From Breviolum minutum Mf 1.05b.01 (lineage: Eukaryota; Sar; Dinophyceae; Suessiales; Symbiodiniaceae): DNA of 64,000 nucleotides. The position numbers were made by a program, and so were the translations under genes. Shown here piece after piece: positions 47,157-60,024 of this stretch. The stretch is taken from NCBI GenBank assembly GCA_000507305.1, contig DF239795.1, forward strand, positions 104,296 through 168,295. Reading direction: 5' to 3'. Each line of letters opens with the position of its first letter. Position 1 is the first letter of the stretch. The notes beneath the pieces are model-generated. The model had not been told where the DNA came from. It ran no database searches and saw only the letters and a list, made by a program, of their open reading frames with translations.

Positions 47157-47621
47157 CTGACATCCAAGGGTGTAACGTTTACACTGATGGAAGTTTCCAT
47201 CACCTGGGATAAAAGACTGCAAATAGTGGGACTAACAACATGTGAACTGGTGCAGGATTTATTTCATCAATAGTAGCACCTGAACAAATGATGGTTGGAA
47301 AAAAACGGTTCTTTTTTGGATGGTAACTTTTTGAGGAGCTAAATTTAACTTTTGGTGTGTGGTATATACTTTTGGACCCATCCTCAGACCTCATGCAAAG
47401 TAATACCAAATATACAGAACAAACAATACTTTGATAAAGTTGTTGAAGTCCGTTGCTCACAGAAACAACATATCTAATCCCAAATCTGAAATTAAGATCA
47501 TATCAACCGATTCACATCATGCGCGTAGCAACTAAATGCAACACCCAACAGGAGAAAAACAACATCAAAGAAACACCCTGCATCACCCGTTCCCACCAAT
47601 CCCTTGATTGTGCTGGCTATC

Positions 47622-47670
47622 GAGACGCCATTTGTGCCACTTGTTGGCTGGCTGCCTTGCGCAAAATCTC
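47622..47670 (-). CDS. Unidentified exon
   Basis: EILRKAASQQVAQMAS between CTTAAG|GAG and a C|GATAGC (GA) donor. Probably in the same gene as the 48.38 kb exon, though an exon between them seems to be missing because phases differ. Confidence 0.45.
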
Positions 47671-48237
47671 CTTAAGGAAAAGCGCACTGAAGTGTGTCGG
47701 ATAAAGTGTTTTTGCAGATCAGATCAATGAATGCAATTATTTATATATATATATATATGTATATATATAATATGTCCGCAATATACAGATGCCTCTTCAC
47801 ACATCATGCGTATGTCAAATGTATCTTAGAATGTTGCATCAAAGAACACATGATACACTGGCTATCGGCTATGGTGTACCAGTCCGAGACATGGACACAT
47901 GGACGCATGGAAAACATTTACATGCTTGTGATACCATGAAACTTCCAGCCCCAAATGCATACAAATCAAGTGATCCTGAATTCATGTCTCTCCAAACATG
48001 AATGCTGCCTGCATTTCAAGAAGTGTTGATGGCGCTGAAATGGGTTCTGGGAAGAGGTTGACTCATGTTCGCCCATACCACATGCCGTTCTTATCAAATC
48101 GCATAATACCAAATGATACCAATAGTATAATAGTATTATATATAATTTGTCTATTGTCACTCCGCCAAAACACTTCAACCACGCTGTTCTTTGAGTTGTT
48201 CTATTCCAACATTCTCTACCAACCATCTTCAACTAAC

Positions 48238-48378
48238 CAAAAAAGTATGGAGATTCTGTGAGTTCGTAAGGATGTCCTTCCACAAGTCCCAGGTCAATGG
48301 GCTCCGCGCCTCGTTCTTCGTGTTGCAAGCGGCGTTGTTTTCCCGTTTCCGAGTACAGCGCTGCAGCAATTCTCGACC
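48238..48378 (-). CDS. Unidentified exon, 46 codons
   Basis: Reads SRIAAALYSETGKQRRLQHE and continues to DLGLVEGHPYELTESPYFF, between ACTCAG|GG and TTTG|GTTAGT. Clean acceptor and donor, fully open, purine-rich first positions. A confident exon of an unknown protein. Confidence 0.6.
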
Positions 48379-49544
48379 CTGAGTGATTTTGAAGCCGAGG
48401 GAATCTGAATAGAAAATATCGAGCATATCAACATGTTTGATATAGCATCTATATATTGTAATTGGAATGCAATGTATGTGCATAAGAAATCATGTATAAT
48501 ATAGCATGTATTTGTATAAATGATAATGATGCATGCAATGTATCTAAACAAATAAACACATAAATATGTTGGAGTGCTACATCAATTTGGGACCCGGTTT
48601 GGGATGCATGAAGCTTCATTCCATACGGGTCGAACAAAATGCCACCAAATTAATCCTGTGAATTAGCGGGGAGGCCCGCACCACCCTCCTTCCTTCTTGA
48701 GAATTTGACCCTTTATGAAACAGAATCCAAAGACGACTTGTTTGACTTTTGGACATGGATATTTCAACTATGACATGACTGAACCAGAAAAGAAATCAGT
48801 TTGTGTATATCTTTGACCTTTATAAAACTATAGTTTTTCACCATCCTTTCTTATACATCATCAAACTTGGCAACATTACACCACTTTTGGACTCCACCCT
48901 CAGGCAACTCTTGCCCAGCGTCTCCAAGGTTGATGCTGACCCAACCTTTTAAGGGTCCAGAACCTTCCAACAGCCTTGGGGCTCAGAACGACTCAACTTT
49001 CCATAATGAATTTGGTTGCATTGAAGTTTTTAGGGATAGAATTGCAAACTGAAAAACAGTGGAGTCTTCAGAATTTGAACTGGGTATAGGAGTGCCAGTT
49101 TTCCGTGTTCCACACCAGTCGGTCGGTGGAACAATGAATCAACCGCAACCTACTTGCATCTTTCAAAGGAGCTTGTAGTGAAGGCGATCTCCATCCACTT
49201 CAATTTGCTCGACAATGGACCCTGTCATGAGTGCGGGATCCACAAAATATGATCAAGACATCTGGATAAAGGGTAAAATCCATATTATTCGCCAACTTTA
49301 AGTAAGCCAACATTGGGTAAAGGTTCCTCTAGTGACCGAACTATAGTCACACCATGCTTTGCCCAGAAATATGCGCAAACTATCCGTCCTTCAACTGTCA
49401 TGGCTCCGAAAGTGGTTTGGAAAAGGCCTTTCTTTCAGGCATTGTTGCAACCTCAAAAAACAACACGCAACTCTGTGACATCTAGTTGAATCAACCTGCA
49501 ACATGTTACAAGTGGACGGAAAATCATCAGTGAAGGTGTTTGTC

Positions 49545-49607
49545 GATGCCCTGCCGTCGATCCACGAGCCGTGCCTGTGCGTAAACGCTGTGACTCTCTT
49601 TGAGAAC
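49545..49607 (-). CDS. Unidentified exon
   Basis: VLKESHSVYAQARLVDRRQG then I, between GGACAG|GTT and an ATC|GACAAA (GA) donor. Confidence 0.4.
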
Positions 49608-49971
49608 CTGTCCAACAAAAATGCACATGGCGCACATGGCAACAACTTGTGACACATTTGTTCTGAAAACTAAAAACAAGGTGCAGTAGGTCAACAAACC
49701 TTGAGGATTTATAACTCAAAGTGAATCCAACTAGATCAAATAGTGTAGGAGTAGGACAGGTTTGTTTTGCACTGTGAAACCTCAAATGATCTCAATCACT
49801 GAACACACATCGAAGTCACATAGCATCCCCAAATCTATATCATCTAAGTCCACTACCTTGAAAATCTCAGAAGGCTCAAAGGGAACTTCACCACTTGATT
49901 TCAGGGAAATTCCAGGCCATGTTTACTTCACAGTCTCACCGTTTCACCCTTCAACGGTCCGGACCTAAAGC

Positions 49972-50084
49972 TTTGCCATGGCGCACCAACAAGCCACCGG
50001 AGATGGCACCGCCAATCACCTCCCAGGTTTCAGTGGTCATGACCTTAGAACTCAACGCCAATAGCACCAAGGCGTTGCATATTT
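49972..50084 (-). CDS. Exon with WEVIGGAISGGLLVR segment
   Basis: Reads ICNALVLLALSSKVMTTETW then EVIGGAISGGLLVRHGK, between TTCCAG|AA and an AAA|GCTTTA (GC) donor. The W-E-V-x-G-G-x-x-x-G-G-(L/I)-L-V-R pattern resembles, from memory, a short motif recurring in dinoflagellate proteins of unknown function. That link is unverified. Confidence 0.55.
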
Positions 50085-51450
50085 CTGGAAGACTGTGATT
50101 GGGCAAATGTTCAGACATATAAATTCAGAGAGACATACAGTAGACATATCTTTCTAGTGACACGTGAACAAATATGTATATGTACGTATACAGATATATA
50201 TTATATATCCATATGAGCACTCATATGTAAACAACGACTCTCATCGATGTTTCATCTACATAAATTGAATCTCTCCACGCTCTCCTTGGAACCTGGAACC
50301 TCTGGAATTTACCCCGTACTCATACGCAACACATGTTTGTCACCCATGTTCCGGCTCAAGACTTATCACGCGTGGTTGTATAAATCCGGGGACACCCAAA
50401 ACCGGTCTCAAGAAAGCTTTCTGTGGTGGGATTTTAAAGGTATCTTAACAACAGGCATAAACACATCTCAACAGAACGCCAGAGATGCTGTACATATTGA
50501 GCTACCCTACAATGATGGCCCTACTCTCAAAGGATACAAAACCAGTAAAATAAACTTCGGGACCAGTTGACGAGTAGCTTCTCCTGCAATTTACAATGGG
50601 TTAACGATCCCAGTGCCCTCAGATGAGGATTATGTTGCCACCAACTTTCCCAACTCCAAGTGACGTTTTGGCCCCCTCCGCTTCAAGCAAGGCTTGGATG
50701 CACGTCATGGAGAGATGGGGACTTCATCTGAAGCGTTCCTGATTTCATCTCTATATGTATATATTCATATCTACATACGTTACATACATGTGCAAATACA
50801 GTTCGTGATGTATTCAAACACATATCAATCAGAATGTACACATTCAATATTTGGCATCGTAAATTTTGCCAATGTATGGTGCAGCCGACATAATGTGAAG
50901 TCGAATACTTCACTTGGATGGATATGTCTGACAAGAATCAGCTGTTCGGAGGCCATCTGCATCAGAGAAGCTTCAACTAGCCAGGGGGCTTATCCAGGGG
51001 TGAAGCAAAAGAACTTGTGATCACTACAGTATATTCTGTATCGGACTTTGTTGCATTCCTTCCTTTGGGCCTGACATTTTAATCATGCTAGGACTGGCAG
51101 ACTGGCACCAAAGAAATATAATCTTGTTACTAACCCATGTATTCTGAAACAAATCACTCAGCCAGTTGTTTTTGTAAGCCCAGGCAGGCTAGGATATCAC
51201 TTTGATGCTCCATTATTCACATTCATTGTGGATAATGTGTGGGACATGGCACCTGCTTCACCTTGTGCTTCCGCTGACTTTTCCTGCCTTGAGCCAAACA
51301 GGTCATTGCTGCTTATAATGAAGAAGACCCGCTGAATCCAAATACATTTGTGTGGTTGGTCCTTTTGAAAGTGGTATATTATCGGTATATATATCGGTAT
51401 ATTATTATAAATATGTACGTACTACATGGTCTAATACAACATGACACACA

Positions 51451-51472
51451 ACAGAGAGAGAGAGAGAGAGAG
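51451..51472. repeat. (GA)n dinucleotide tract
   Basis: About eleven AG units. Confidence 0.9.
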
Positions 51473-51489
51473 AGTAACTGAGCCTGTAA

Positions 51490-51567
51490 TCAAGTCAGTT
51501 CAGCAAATTCTGCGGTTTGTTCCAACTGGTTATTTTGGATGAATTGATCTATTGAACAACACAGGTC
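51490..51567 (-). CDS. Possible terminal exon
   Basis: After TATGCAG|GAC the frame reads DLCCSIDQFIQNNQLEQTAE then FAELT and TGA at 51492-51490. It could be the last exon of the kinase gene upstream, but no motif links them. Confidence 0.35.
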   Translation of the reverse strand, partial: DLCCSIDQFIQNNQLEQTAEFAELT

Positions 51568-52877
51568 CTGCATAGAATCCTTCCAAGTGAGCACCACACT
51601 CCGAAAACAAACAACTCCCTTGAAACAAACCGTATTCGGAGTTGGATGGTTTTCCCATGGTTTCCCAATACAGAGCATTATATATATATATACATGCATA
51701 TACACAATTTATGTATGTCTATGTTGTGTATTTAGAAAGATGCAGGACCATGTCTATGATTGTCTAAGTTCCCTTTAGTTCTAGTGTTTCACTTGGCAGA
51801 AGTTCGTCTCAGCTTCCCGACATGGAGCGGGAAATTTGAACAACATGTGGCGAGACGGTCGCACAGAGAATTCCATGCTATAGGGTTGATATATAAAATC
51901 TTCCACGACTTTGGGTCCGGGTGGTTTGCACTCTACTTCGGAGGATATTCAGGTATACATATATCAGCTGGTACATGATACTGAGATATTTCAGCTCATA
52001 TGGATTAAAGTATCAGAATGCTGTTGCTTGAAATAGATAATCATTTTCCGATCTGGAGCGTATCAAAACCAACTTGACAAAACATGTCCAGCCATTTCAA
52101 AAGTGCTGCATGGATTGCTTTGACGTCCTCTGCTAAACCGATATGGCTGACAAGAAAGTCAAGACTAGCAACTAGTTGAGGGATCTATTTCCTGATGTAA
52201 TTAAAATTAGGTAGTGTTTTTGGCAAGTTCTATAGATATACCATCGCGCATTCATTCCAAATTATTATCAAATACCAAACTTTCCAAGAAAAGTGCCTTG
52301 TAACAGTCAGAACATTATTTCAAACATCTTGCATCTCTAAGCCACTCATTTCAGTGCTGGCAAATACCATCTCACATTCACCATTTCTCAAGATTGTCTT
52401 AAGATGGTTGGAACAATACAGTACTCAATTATGTTCTAAAATCTCTTGCTACAACATTTGGATGTGAATCCATGGTAGAAAATAAACATCCAAACAATAG
52501 ACCATCTCTGTTAGGATTTTGGCCTTTCATAATATAACTCACTGACCCCTCCAGGTCCAACCATGTCCTGAAAGACTTGGATCAATTTCACCTCAGTGGC
52601 CAAGTATTAGGGAATCATGAATTTGTTGTTGGGAAACTTAGAAAGCATGTTAAAATATGATGGCAGGCATGATACATATATGAAAATGAACACAGACACT
52701 GACATATAAGATGTGCATATATGAAAAATATATACATACATTCTAAAATTTCCTAAACAAACATGTATTGCATCGTCAAACATATTGGTTGCCAAGCAAC
52801 ATGATCCAGAATACTAATGATTGACTACCAGTTTGCAAAAGAAAAACACCGGACACAACGGAAAATATACCTATTCA

Positions 52878-52973
52878 AATCCTGCTATAATCCTCTCATG
52901 TCAAATTAGCATATCATCACTCCCATCCCATCGAAAATCCTGCTATAATCCTGCTATAATCCTCTCATATACT
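52878..52973. repeat. Short direct repeats of a CCTGCTATAATCCTCTCAT unit
   Basis: AATCCTGCTATAATCCTCTC occurs at the start and again near the end of the interval, with an extra partial copy of CCTGCTATAAT just before the second. Confidence 0.8.
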
Positions 52974-53778
52974 TCCCATTTCCTGACCTTCATGGCTGCC
53001 TGATGCTGCCTCGCACAGAATAGCTGCAAAAGTGGCTCAGGTTGCGACGATGTGAGGATGGTTCAATCCCTTCATGATGTCCAACTGTTGCGGCAGTCAG
53101 GACGCTTGTGGATTTTTGGGACAAGGCTACGTAGGACGTATACCATCTGTCCCACCCTTACGAGTTGTTGGAGATATCCGTGTACAACATTGCCATCATT
53201 TTTTTTAGACTACAAATCTTGAAACCACCAACAAAGGACAATCCCACAGGAACCTGGTTCAGATCTTTGGTTGGGAGGTTTCATTTTTTTGGATTAGCAT
53301 ATTACAACCTGGCTTAATATGAAAGAATGGGAATATCGTGTAAAAGCTTACGAACTAATATGGTACAATACAATATGTATACATATATCTACAATAATAT
53401 ACTTATACAGAATCATGAATATTTGCTATGGGGATGACGTCACCTTTTGCTTGAAACTTTGAACACTCCTGTAAGGGTTCCACATGCCACATGGGCACAC
53501 ATGGGGGCTTAAACTATGAGGGATTGGCTGATGGGAAATTGCTGAAAAGTCATCAACAGCATTGCCTCATCTCTCGCAGCTTGGTATACCTGGCACCGCT
53601 CGCGATCATGAAAACCGAGTAAGATGATGTTGGCAAGTCTTATAACCCCCCAAAAAAAGCAAGGATTGTTGTAGGTGTTCAAACACTTCCAACTTTTTAA
53701 TCAGTGGTCCTCAATGACCCATGTCAATGTCATGTATCATGTCGACTTTGTTTTTGAGAGATTGGCTATGTCACTGGC

Positions 53779-55187
53779 TTTACAGTACACCACTAAGCAG
53801 CAGTGCCTGTCCTGAATGACATGGATGGCTTGCAGAGGAAACTTCATCACCCCACTTGGCAATCCGGGCATCACCCCAGCTTTCATTGCCTTCTTCTGCT
53901 TAAATCTGATTAAAATGCCCATACAAAAACCAAATATAACCATACTGGAATTTGATTTATTGTTTTTTTCAGCAACCATATGGGTGCTTCCTTAAATGGT
54001 GGTACCCCCCAAACACCCCAAAATGATCATTTTTAGTAGGAAAACCCATGGTTATTGATTGCCACCATTCTAGGAACCCCCCATATGGTGTGCTTCCAAA
54101 CCCAAAACCACATGTGTTTCTGCAACATTTGGCCTGCATGGCTTTGGCTTGGCTACTCTCCATGTCGACCACCTTCACCGCATAGGCCTGCCAACAATGG
54201 TGATGTGCGCCTTGTTGTCTCGTGTGCTGTTCGTCTTCTTCGTTTTTTTTTTTAACATTTCTGTAATGTCCATATTTGTTCCTTTCTTTGCCTCTTGTTT
54301 TGTTTACCTACTCTTCGTTTCCTTTGGGAGATGGTTTGACGTCACGACCTCTATGAAGGCTTCAGATGTCAATATCGCTTGTTGTTGATATATAACACAT
54401 CCGAAGTCACTTTCTGAGTCCCTGCTTGATGCCATTAATTATCTCTTTGATGATCGTTTGGGTGTAAATCCAACCTGTTGCATTTACTTCCCCTGCCTGT
54501 GTTGGTTCATCTCGTCGAGTGCAAAGCAACACCTCACCAAAGCGTGCGCAAGGATGTATCAAATTAGACCACATCTCTGCAATGCCAAAATAGACATCAA
54601 AAAACATAGGTGTATTTTTTTTGGTTGTTTCCTCCGGGTTTCTGTTGCTTTTTAGCAAATATATAACGGAACACCTCCAGAAAAAATGACACAACAACAA
54701 AATAGCAAAAACATGCAAAAACAAAATCATGAGCTCTAGCCCCCAAATCCCCAAGATCTATTCTCTTGAAAAAACCTGGATGATTCACCAACCTGAAATA
54801 AGTTGATGTTCATTGATGCTCAAGTGTTTGTTTCGCAAAGACTACACGAATGTCTCTTCAGTTTTCTTGTTGTGCGACGTGGCTAGCACTCATCCAAAAA
54901 GATCTGACAATCCTGGACAAGTTGGTAAATTTCCAAAGATTGCTATCGTTGTTGTCAATGAGAAACCTGAAAAGCAATCAAACAATTGCCCAAACACTCA
55001 ATAGCATCCAACTATTTAATACCTACAAAATCCAAAAAATCCCACTTGCATTTTGCATCACCAAAAACAAGTTGCCTCCATCCTCTTCCCGCAAGTTTTT
55101 CCGGTGTTCCCCCATCTTGGCCTGGCCAAAATTGCCACTTCCGATTTCGTCTCCCAAATCGAAGACATCGAAGACCGTCAGCTTCGA
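53779..55187 (-). CDS. Eukaryotic-type protein kinase, N-lobe exons
   Basis: Exon K1 (55187-55089) reads LTVFDVFDLGDEIGSGNFGQ then AKMGEHRKNLR: the Gly-rich loop GSGNFG. Exon K2 (54187-54149) reads AYAVKVVDMESSQ, with the ATP-binding Lys of the VAIK motif. A phase-0 GA donor after K1 (CGG|GAAGAG) joins NLR to AYAVKV with exactly the usual loop-to-lysine spacing. Exon K3 (53811-53779) reads DRHCCLVVYCK, suiting strand 5 and the hinge. I did not find the HRD and DFG exons, so activity and subfamily are open. Confidence 0.75.
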
Positions 55188-55566
55188 CTGGTGAGGATGG
55201 GGAGTGGGATGGGATGAATCAAAAAAATGCAACAAATGTTTTTTTGCGGGTCAGTGAAGGGCTGATACCGTTGTTGTTGCTGTTCTTGTTCTTGTTGTTC
55301 TTGTTGTTGTTGTTTCAGGGATAGTTCCCTTTGGAAGCATTGCTGCGTCCTTGAAGAAATGAAAGAACACCAGCAGAGTGGAAAGAGGAGAGCACGTCCA
55401 CTTAAAGGATGCAATTATTCAGCACTTCTGAAGGTTCAATGAATCACTTTGAAGTCACCCTTCAATTCCGAGAGTATCACACAACCAGCAAAAAAAAAGA
55501 ACCACATTATAATCTTTGGATATTACTTGATCAACACAAGATTCCACACTCAGGTGATGACCCTGC

Positions 55567-55659
55567 TCAACCAAGATCCCATGAGGGCGGCCGGGCTTAA
55601 TTTGTGTGAATTCGCTTGCGGAATGTCTGAGACTTCTGAAATTCTTCCTACACCAAGGC
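55567..55659 (-). CDS. Unidentified exon-like frame
   Basis: After CCTTAG|GC the frame reads LGVGRISEVSDIPQANSHKL then SPAALMGSWLSR. A second frame (EFTQIKPGRPHGILVEQGHH) is also open. It may be a 5' exon of the kinase gene. Confidence 0.3.
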
Positions 55660-55699
55660 CTAAGGTAGCAACTTCACGTCTCAAAATATGGGCATGTCT

Positions 55700-57985
55700 C
55701 AAAAGTAAGGATCTAGTGTAGAATCTCTTAAACATGCTGCAAGCTCCAAAAGAGAAATCCCGATTTGCAGTGGGGCGACTAATTTTGGGACACACCCTTA
55801 ACTTTGCACGGACAGTCCACGCGAACCAGTTCCTTGTGTGAAAAATAGTGTGATGCCCCGTGACAGCTTGTATTTGCCTGTGATCGTGATCCAGCATTGT
55901 TTTGGTCAAAAAGTAAACGGGAACCTTTGTTTGTGAAGCACCTTGGATCTCATTTGTCTTACCTCAAGCCGCAAATCAACACAGCAAAGCAGATCGAAAA
56001 ATGAGCAGTGCTTCGAAGCCTTGAGTGATTTCAGCCCCATAAAGGCATCATTCTCAAGATCCCAGCACATAGTGCAATCCTGCTTTAAACTGATAAACGT
56101 TGTCTTGGGCACTCCTCTTAAATGGTCAGCTTCCAGATCTCTTCACTTCTATGTACTTAGATCTCCAGTGTGTAAAATGTATCGTGTCTAGGTGCAAAAC
56201 AGCGGCAAAAACAACGAAAAAGATCCAAAAAGGCAAACACTACACTCACTCAAAACAAATATAGGTATACCGGTCGGTATACATATCAGGTACTGCATAT
56301 GTTCCCAAAACCATGACCCAGCGCCGTCGTTCAACTTATCAAACAACCTTCAAGATTTCTGGTTTAGTAGCAGCAGCTCTTTTGCCAAGCTCCAAAGCTT
56401 TTCATCATTTTGGCACTGTGCCAAAAGGATCAAGGGAGGATGCTGGTTCTACTCATGAGTGGCAGATACTATAGGTACCGTACAATCACACTTGGAACCA
56501 ATTGGCAGTGTATACATGTGTATACCGCCATGCGTACTAGGGAAAACATGTATAGTTTTGTATGGTGATGTAGTGTCTTTTAGTGGCAAATATACTCCAT
56601 ACCTACCCCTTGGTGGCAGAATCAGGACCCTCCGCTGATCCGAGCGTGCAATCAGCAAAGATATGTGCACTAACGAAAACAAAATTGGAGACGTCTCTAT
56701 CGCAAGACCAATCATGACAAGCAAACTATTTATGAGATCATAGAGTTGGGTCGTTTATCAAATCTAATCTCCTGAACACTGCCCGTCTCCAATTCATAGG
56801 CATATTAACATGGCAATCACTGAGTGCCGCGGACACAGGCCTGAGGGTTCATAACAACCAGGGGCCTCATCTGATGAAACACACGTTTAAACCGTCTTTG
56901 AAGCAGTAACGATCCTGTACCTTGCTTACTATTTTACGTAGGTTATATTCATGTTCTCATGTGTCTTCAGTTGTGCAATTTTATTATATAGTGACAGTGA
57001 TAATTCGTAATATTAACTAATATTATATATACATTGGATGGCACGTTCACCCACAAGCACCCGATAAGCTGCCGAGCTGAAACATTGGCTCAGGGATTGA
57101 AACAACACGACTTGGTGCCAAGTCAGAATGAACTCATCAATGCTGTTTCTCAAAAAGTACGAAAAAGTCATCAACTATGCCAAAAACAGCACCACATACC
57201 AGACATACCACTATAGTAGTTAAATGTTTCTTCGGGGTTGCATGTCCGGGGACTTTTATAGTCTGCGGCGACTTTTTGCGCAATGAATCATAATTATGAT
57301 ATCGTGATCTACTTAGCTCTCCAGCCTCTAAATGCGAGCAAACCCCGTAGAGGAATCCTGGCAAATGCATGCAAGTGCTGGTGTGGTTGTCAGAGTTGTG
57401 GTTACTTTTGTGGCCATGGCGGTAGTAGTGCTTCAGGTGCTGGCTCTTTCTTCCAACCTCCCCTCCATCTGCGAGTGACTATGTGAGTTTTCGGGAGAAA
57501 AGGGTCTAAAGAACCCGCCAGCACTAGAAAAGGTTGACGACCTTTAGGATGGCCTCAAAGTCTTTCTGATACCGTAAATATCTGTTGAGTTACAGTAAAT
57601 TGTGTTGATACCCAACTATCCGCTTCTTCATAGGAAACGCATGGAAGAACCTGAAATCACAGCGTGAAACAATCATTTGCATTGCAACCCACAGTGAGCA
57701 GCGCCTCACTGCCTGCAGTTCGAGCTCTGTTTCTTTCCACCTGCGCCTTGTCATCAATATCGGCAGATGGGACTTGTGTGCATTGCCATGGCGTCACTCA
57801 TGAAGTGCCTAGACCTATGATGGTTGAAAGAAACCTTGTCATTGCCAAAAAGTTTTGGGCGTTCATCAAAGACATCTTTTCGACGATATATAGGAACATG
57901 CACTGTAAATGGGATGATGATACCAACCAATGTAGCCAATCTAAAATACAGGAGCAACATCAAAAGTCTGAAACAAACTTTATTT
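55700..57985. other. Stretch between transporter and kinase, little supported
   Basis: Contains one weak candidate, RRVLILPPR at about 56640-56610 on the minus strand between ATCAG and GTAGGT. Otherwise no motif. The tail of the transporter and the start of the kinase should lie here. Confidence 0.4.
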
Positions 57986-57990
57986 TCTGC

Positions 57991-60024
57991 CTCTAGAGAA
58001 ACACCGTTGGTCTCTGGCAGCAGAACAAGAACAAAGACCTCACGACGTGGCTGCTGTGCGATGCTATGTGCACTGTATGACTCGCCTAACACTGTGAAGC
58101 AACAATGTCTCGTCATCAATCAGCCAGAGTTGGTACATGAGGCCCCGACCAGAGCGACGACGCAAAAGAGCATGTACATGCCTCAGTTTCATGTAATAGC
58201 CTGGTTGGGTGGTCTAATCACGCCTTACTCTTGAGGTGTTTCTGACACTCTGACCCACAAGCCACTGCCCAGAAATCTGTAGCATGCATGTCAAACAAAT
58301 TCTGTTTGTAAAAAAAGATCCAAGACAAATTGGTGGTCATTAATTTGAATGATTCACTTCAACTTTCAACCTCAAACGTCAATATGCCTAACATAAGTGG
58401 GTGTCAAATGCAGCATCTTTCATGACCCCTTTCGTCCACTGGATCTGAGGTCCAGATCTGAGTCTGGCCAACAGGAGGGCAATGTCCACTAGAACTTGTT
58501 GTTTTCACAAGCATTTCACAACTCCAAAAATCAACAACTCATACTTTTCAAGACACCACCAACATAGTCTTTTGAAACAGGGCTCCAATGGCCAGTCCTT
58601 ATCCTTCCAACTTGTAGGAAGATCCAATATGATATATATATATATAAATGATTTCAGTGTTTGTGGTTGATTTGAAAAAAAACAACCTTTGGAGCAAGAA
58701 ACATCCTCTTTCCCTGCAACATGAACAACTGTCAGGCAAAGTATAAACTGTGGGAGCTGGATCTTCATTTTTCCAGTGGGAAATTACTTTTCAAAACAGT
58801 CAAGGATGACTTCACCAATAAAAATAAGTTTCTCCAATCTTTGTTCAAAATCCATGTACATGTCAATTTGATATTCAGAACATGATTTTGCGTCCAAGTT
58901 TTGTTCATTTCTGGACAAATAGGGCCAAAATGGGCCAAACATGGCTTCTGGTTCCAGCCGGAAGTCTTTGGCGCTTCTCAGGATCAGGCCAAAAATGAAG
59001 GCTTGTCCCAAAGAGGACGGGAACGCCTGATGTTTCTGGAAAGACAGAGTTGAAGGCACCCTGTCCAAATCACGTTTGGGAAAAGGGGGGGAAGATGTGA
59101 TGTGATTTTCCAGGCAAAGCTGCAGATTCGAGGTTGGTAGTAGGTTTTAATCCTTGCTCAACTATCTGCAAACCAGGAAAACGGGCTCAGACAATGGGCA
59201 AGCATGGCAAACAATTTACTAAGATTGGAACTGAAAGCCCACAATTTCAACATGATCCATGCTGAACACATTGAATGGAGAAAGGGCACTTGCCACAAGT
59301 TAGTTCAGTGCTGCATGGTTGCCTTTGCCAGTGCACGTATTTGCGTCTGTCAAATATATACACTGGAGAATGGATCACAGTCACAGGTTCCCAAAATTAA
59401 CCTCAATCATTCACCATCTCAAACGGTTCAATTCCTGTTTTGTGATAAATACATCGTTTAAGTGCAGGGAAGATTCCAAAACAAATGATGCATGTAGTCA
59501 TATCCTCTAAACATAGAGCCCACCAAACAAAATCGGAAAGTCGATCTAAATCCCTTCAAATAAGAAATCAACACATCCGTTTTGATAGGACTCCCCTCTG
59601 CCTTTGCTAAGACCGGGAAGCTCAACGTCACACCGAAGTTGGAAAGCCAATTCATGGCCCAACAGAATCCAACTCCTGGAATCAGGGCCCCCGCAACTCT
59701 GCATGACATGCCAAAAGATGCAAAAAGCAAGTAACTCAAGTGGTAGATATGCATAAACAAATAAAATTAAGTAAACATATTAGAAAAGTATACAAAAATC
59801 ATAATCATTCCAAGAACTCTTAAGTCCAAACCCTCCAATTGATGTGTCATGTTTTTATCCAAAGGTCAGACACAAGTAGGGTAACATGTAGTGTAACTAT
59901 ACCCACGTGGAACAGTTTGCTGCTCATGTTTCGTGACACCCTTTGTCCCCACACCATTTCCCCGCTGGCTCCGGCGGCGCGCGCTTCTTGCGCGAAGAAC
60001 TCCGAGGTCATGACATAAGGCAAC
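57991..60024 (-). CDS. Transporter exons covering helices 10-12 and the PETNG motif
   Basis: 60024-59966 ends GCC A|GCGGGG and joins GA GTT in 59675-59608, giving AAGARVGFCW. 59675-59608 ends TTA|GCAAAG and joins GCG TTC at 59026. 59026-58973 ends AGC|GCCAAA and joins GTC TTT at 58038. That makes three GC donors in a row, each with an AG|G acceptor. The last exon ends GAG at a likely GC donor (GCAGAA), so a C-terminal tail exon probably lies further left. Confidence 0.88.

Larger units (their letters stand above)
50100..53778. other. Mostly intron or intergenic DNA
   Basis: Apart from the possible terminal exon at 51490-51567 I see no defensible exon. A plus-strand open frame at 50247-50570 lacks splice signals or motifs. 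The expected HRD and DFG exons of the kinase should lie in this interval or between 53.8 and 54.1 kb. Confidence 0.4.

Noticed and set aside
50247..50570. 107-codon plus-strand open frame
   Set aside because: No recognisable motif, no convincing splice sites, and against the direction of all supported genes.
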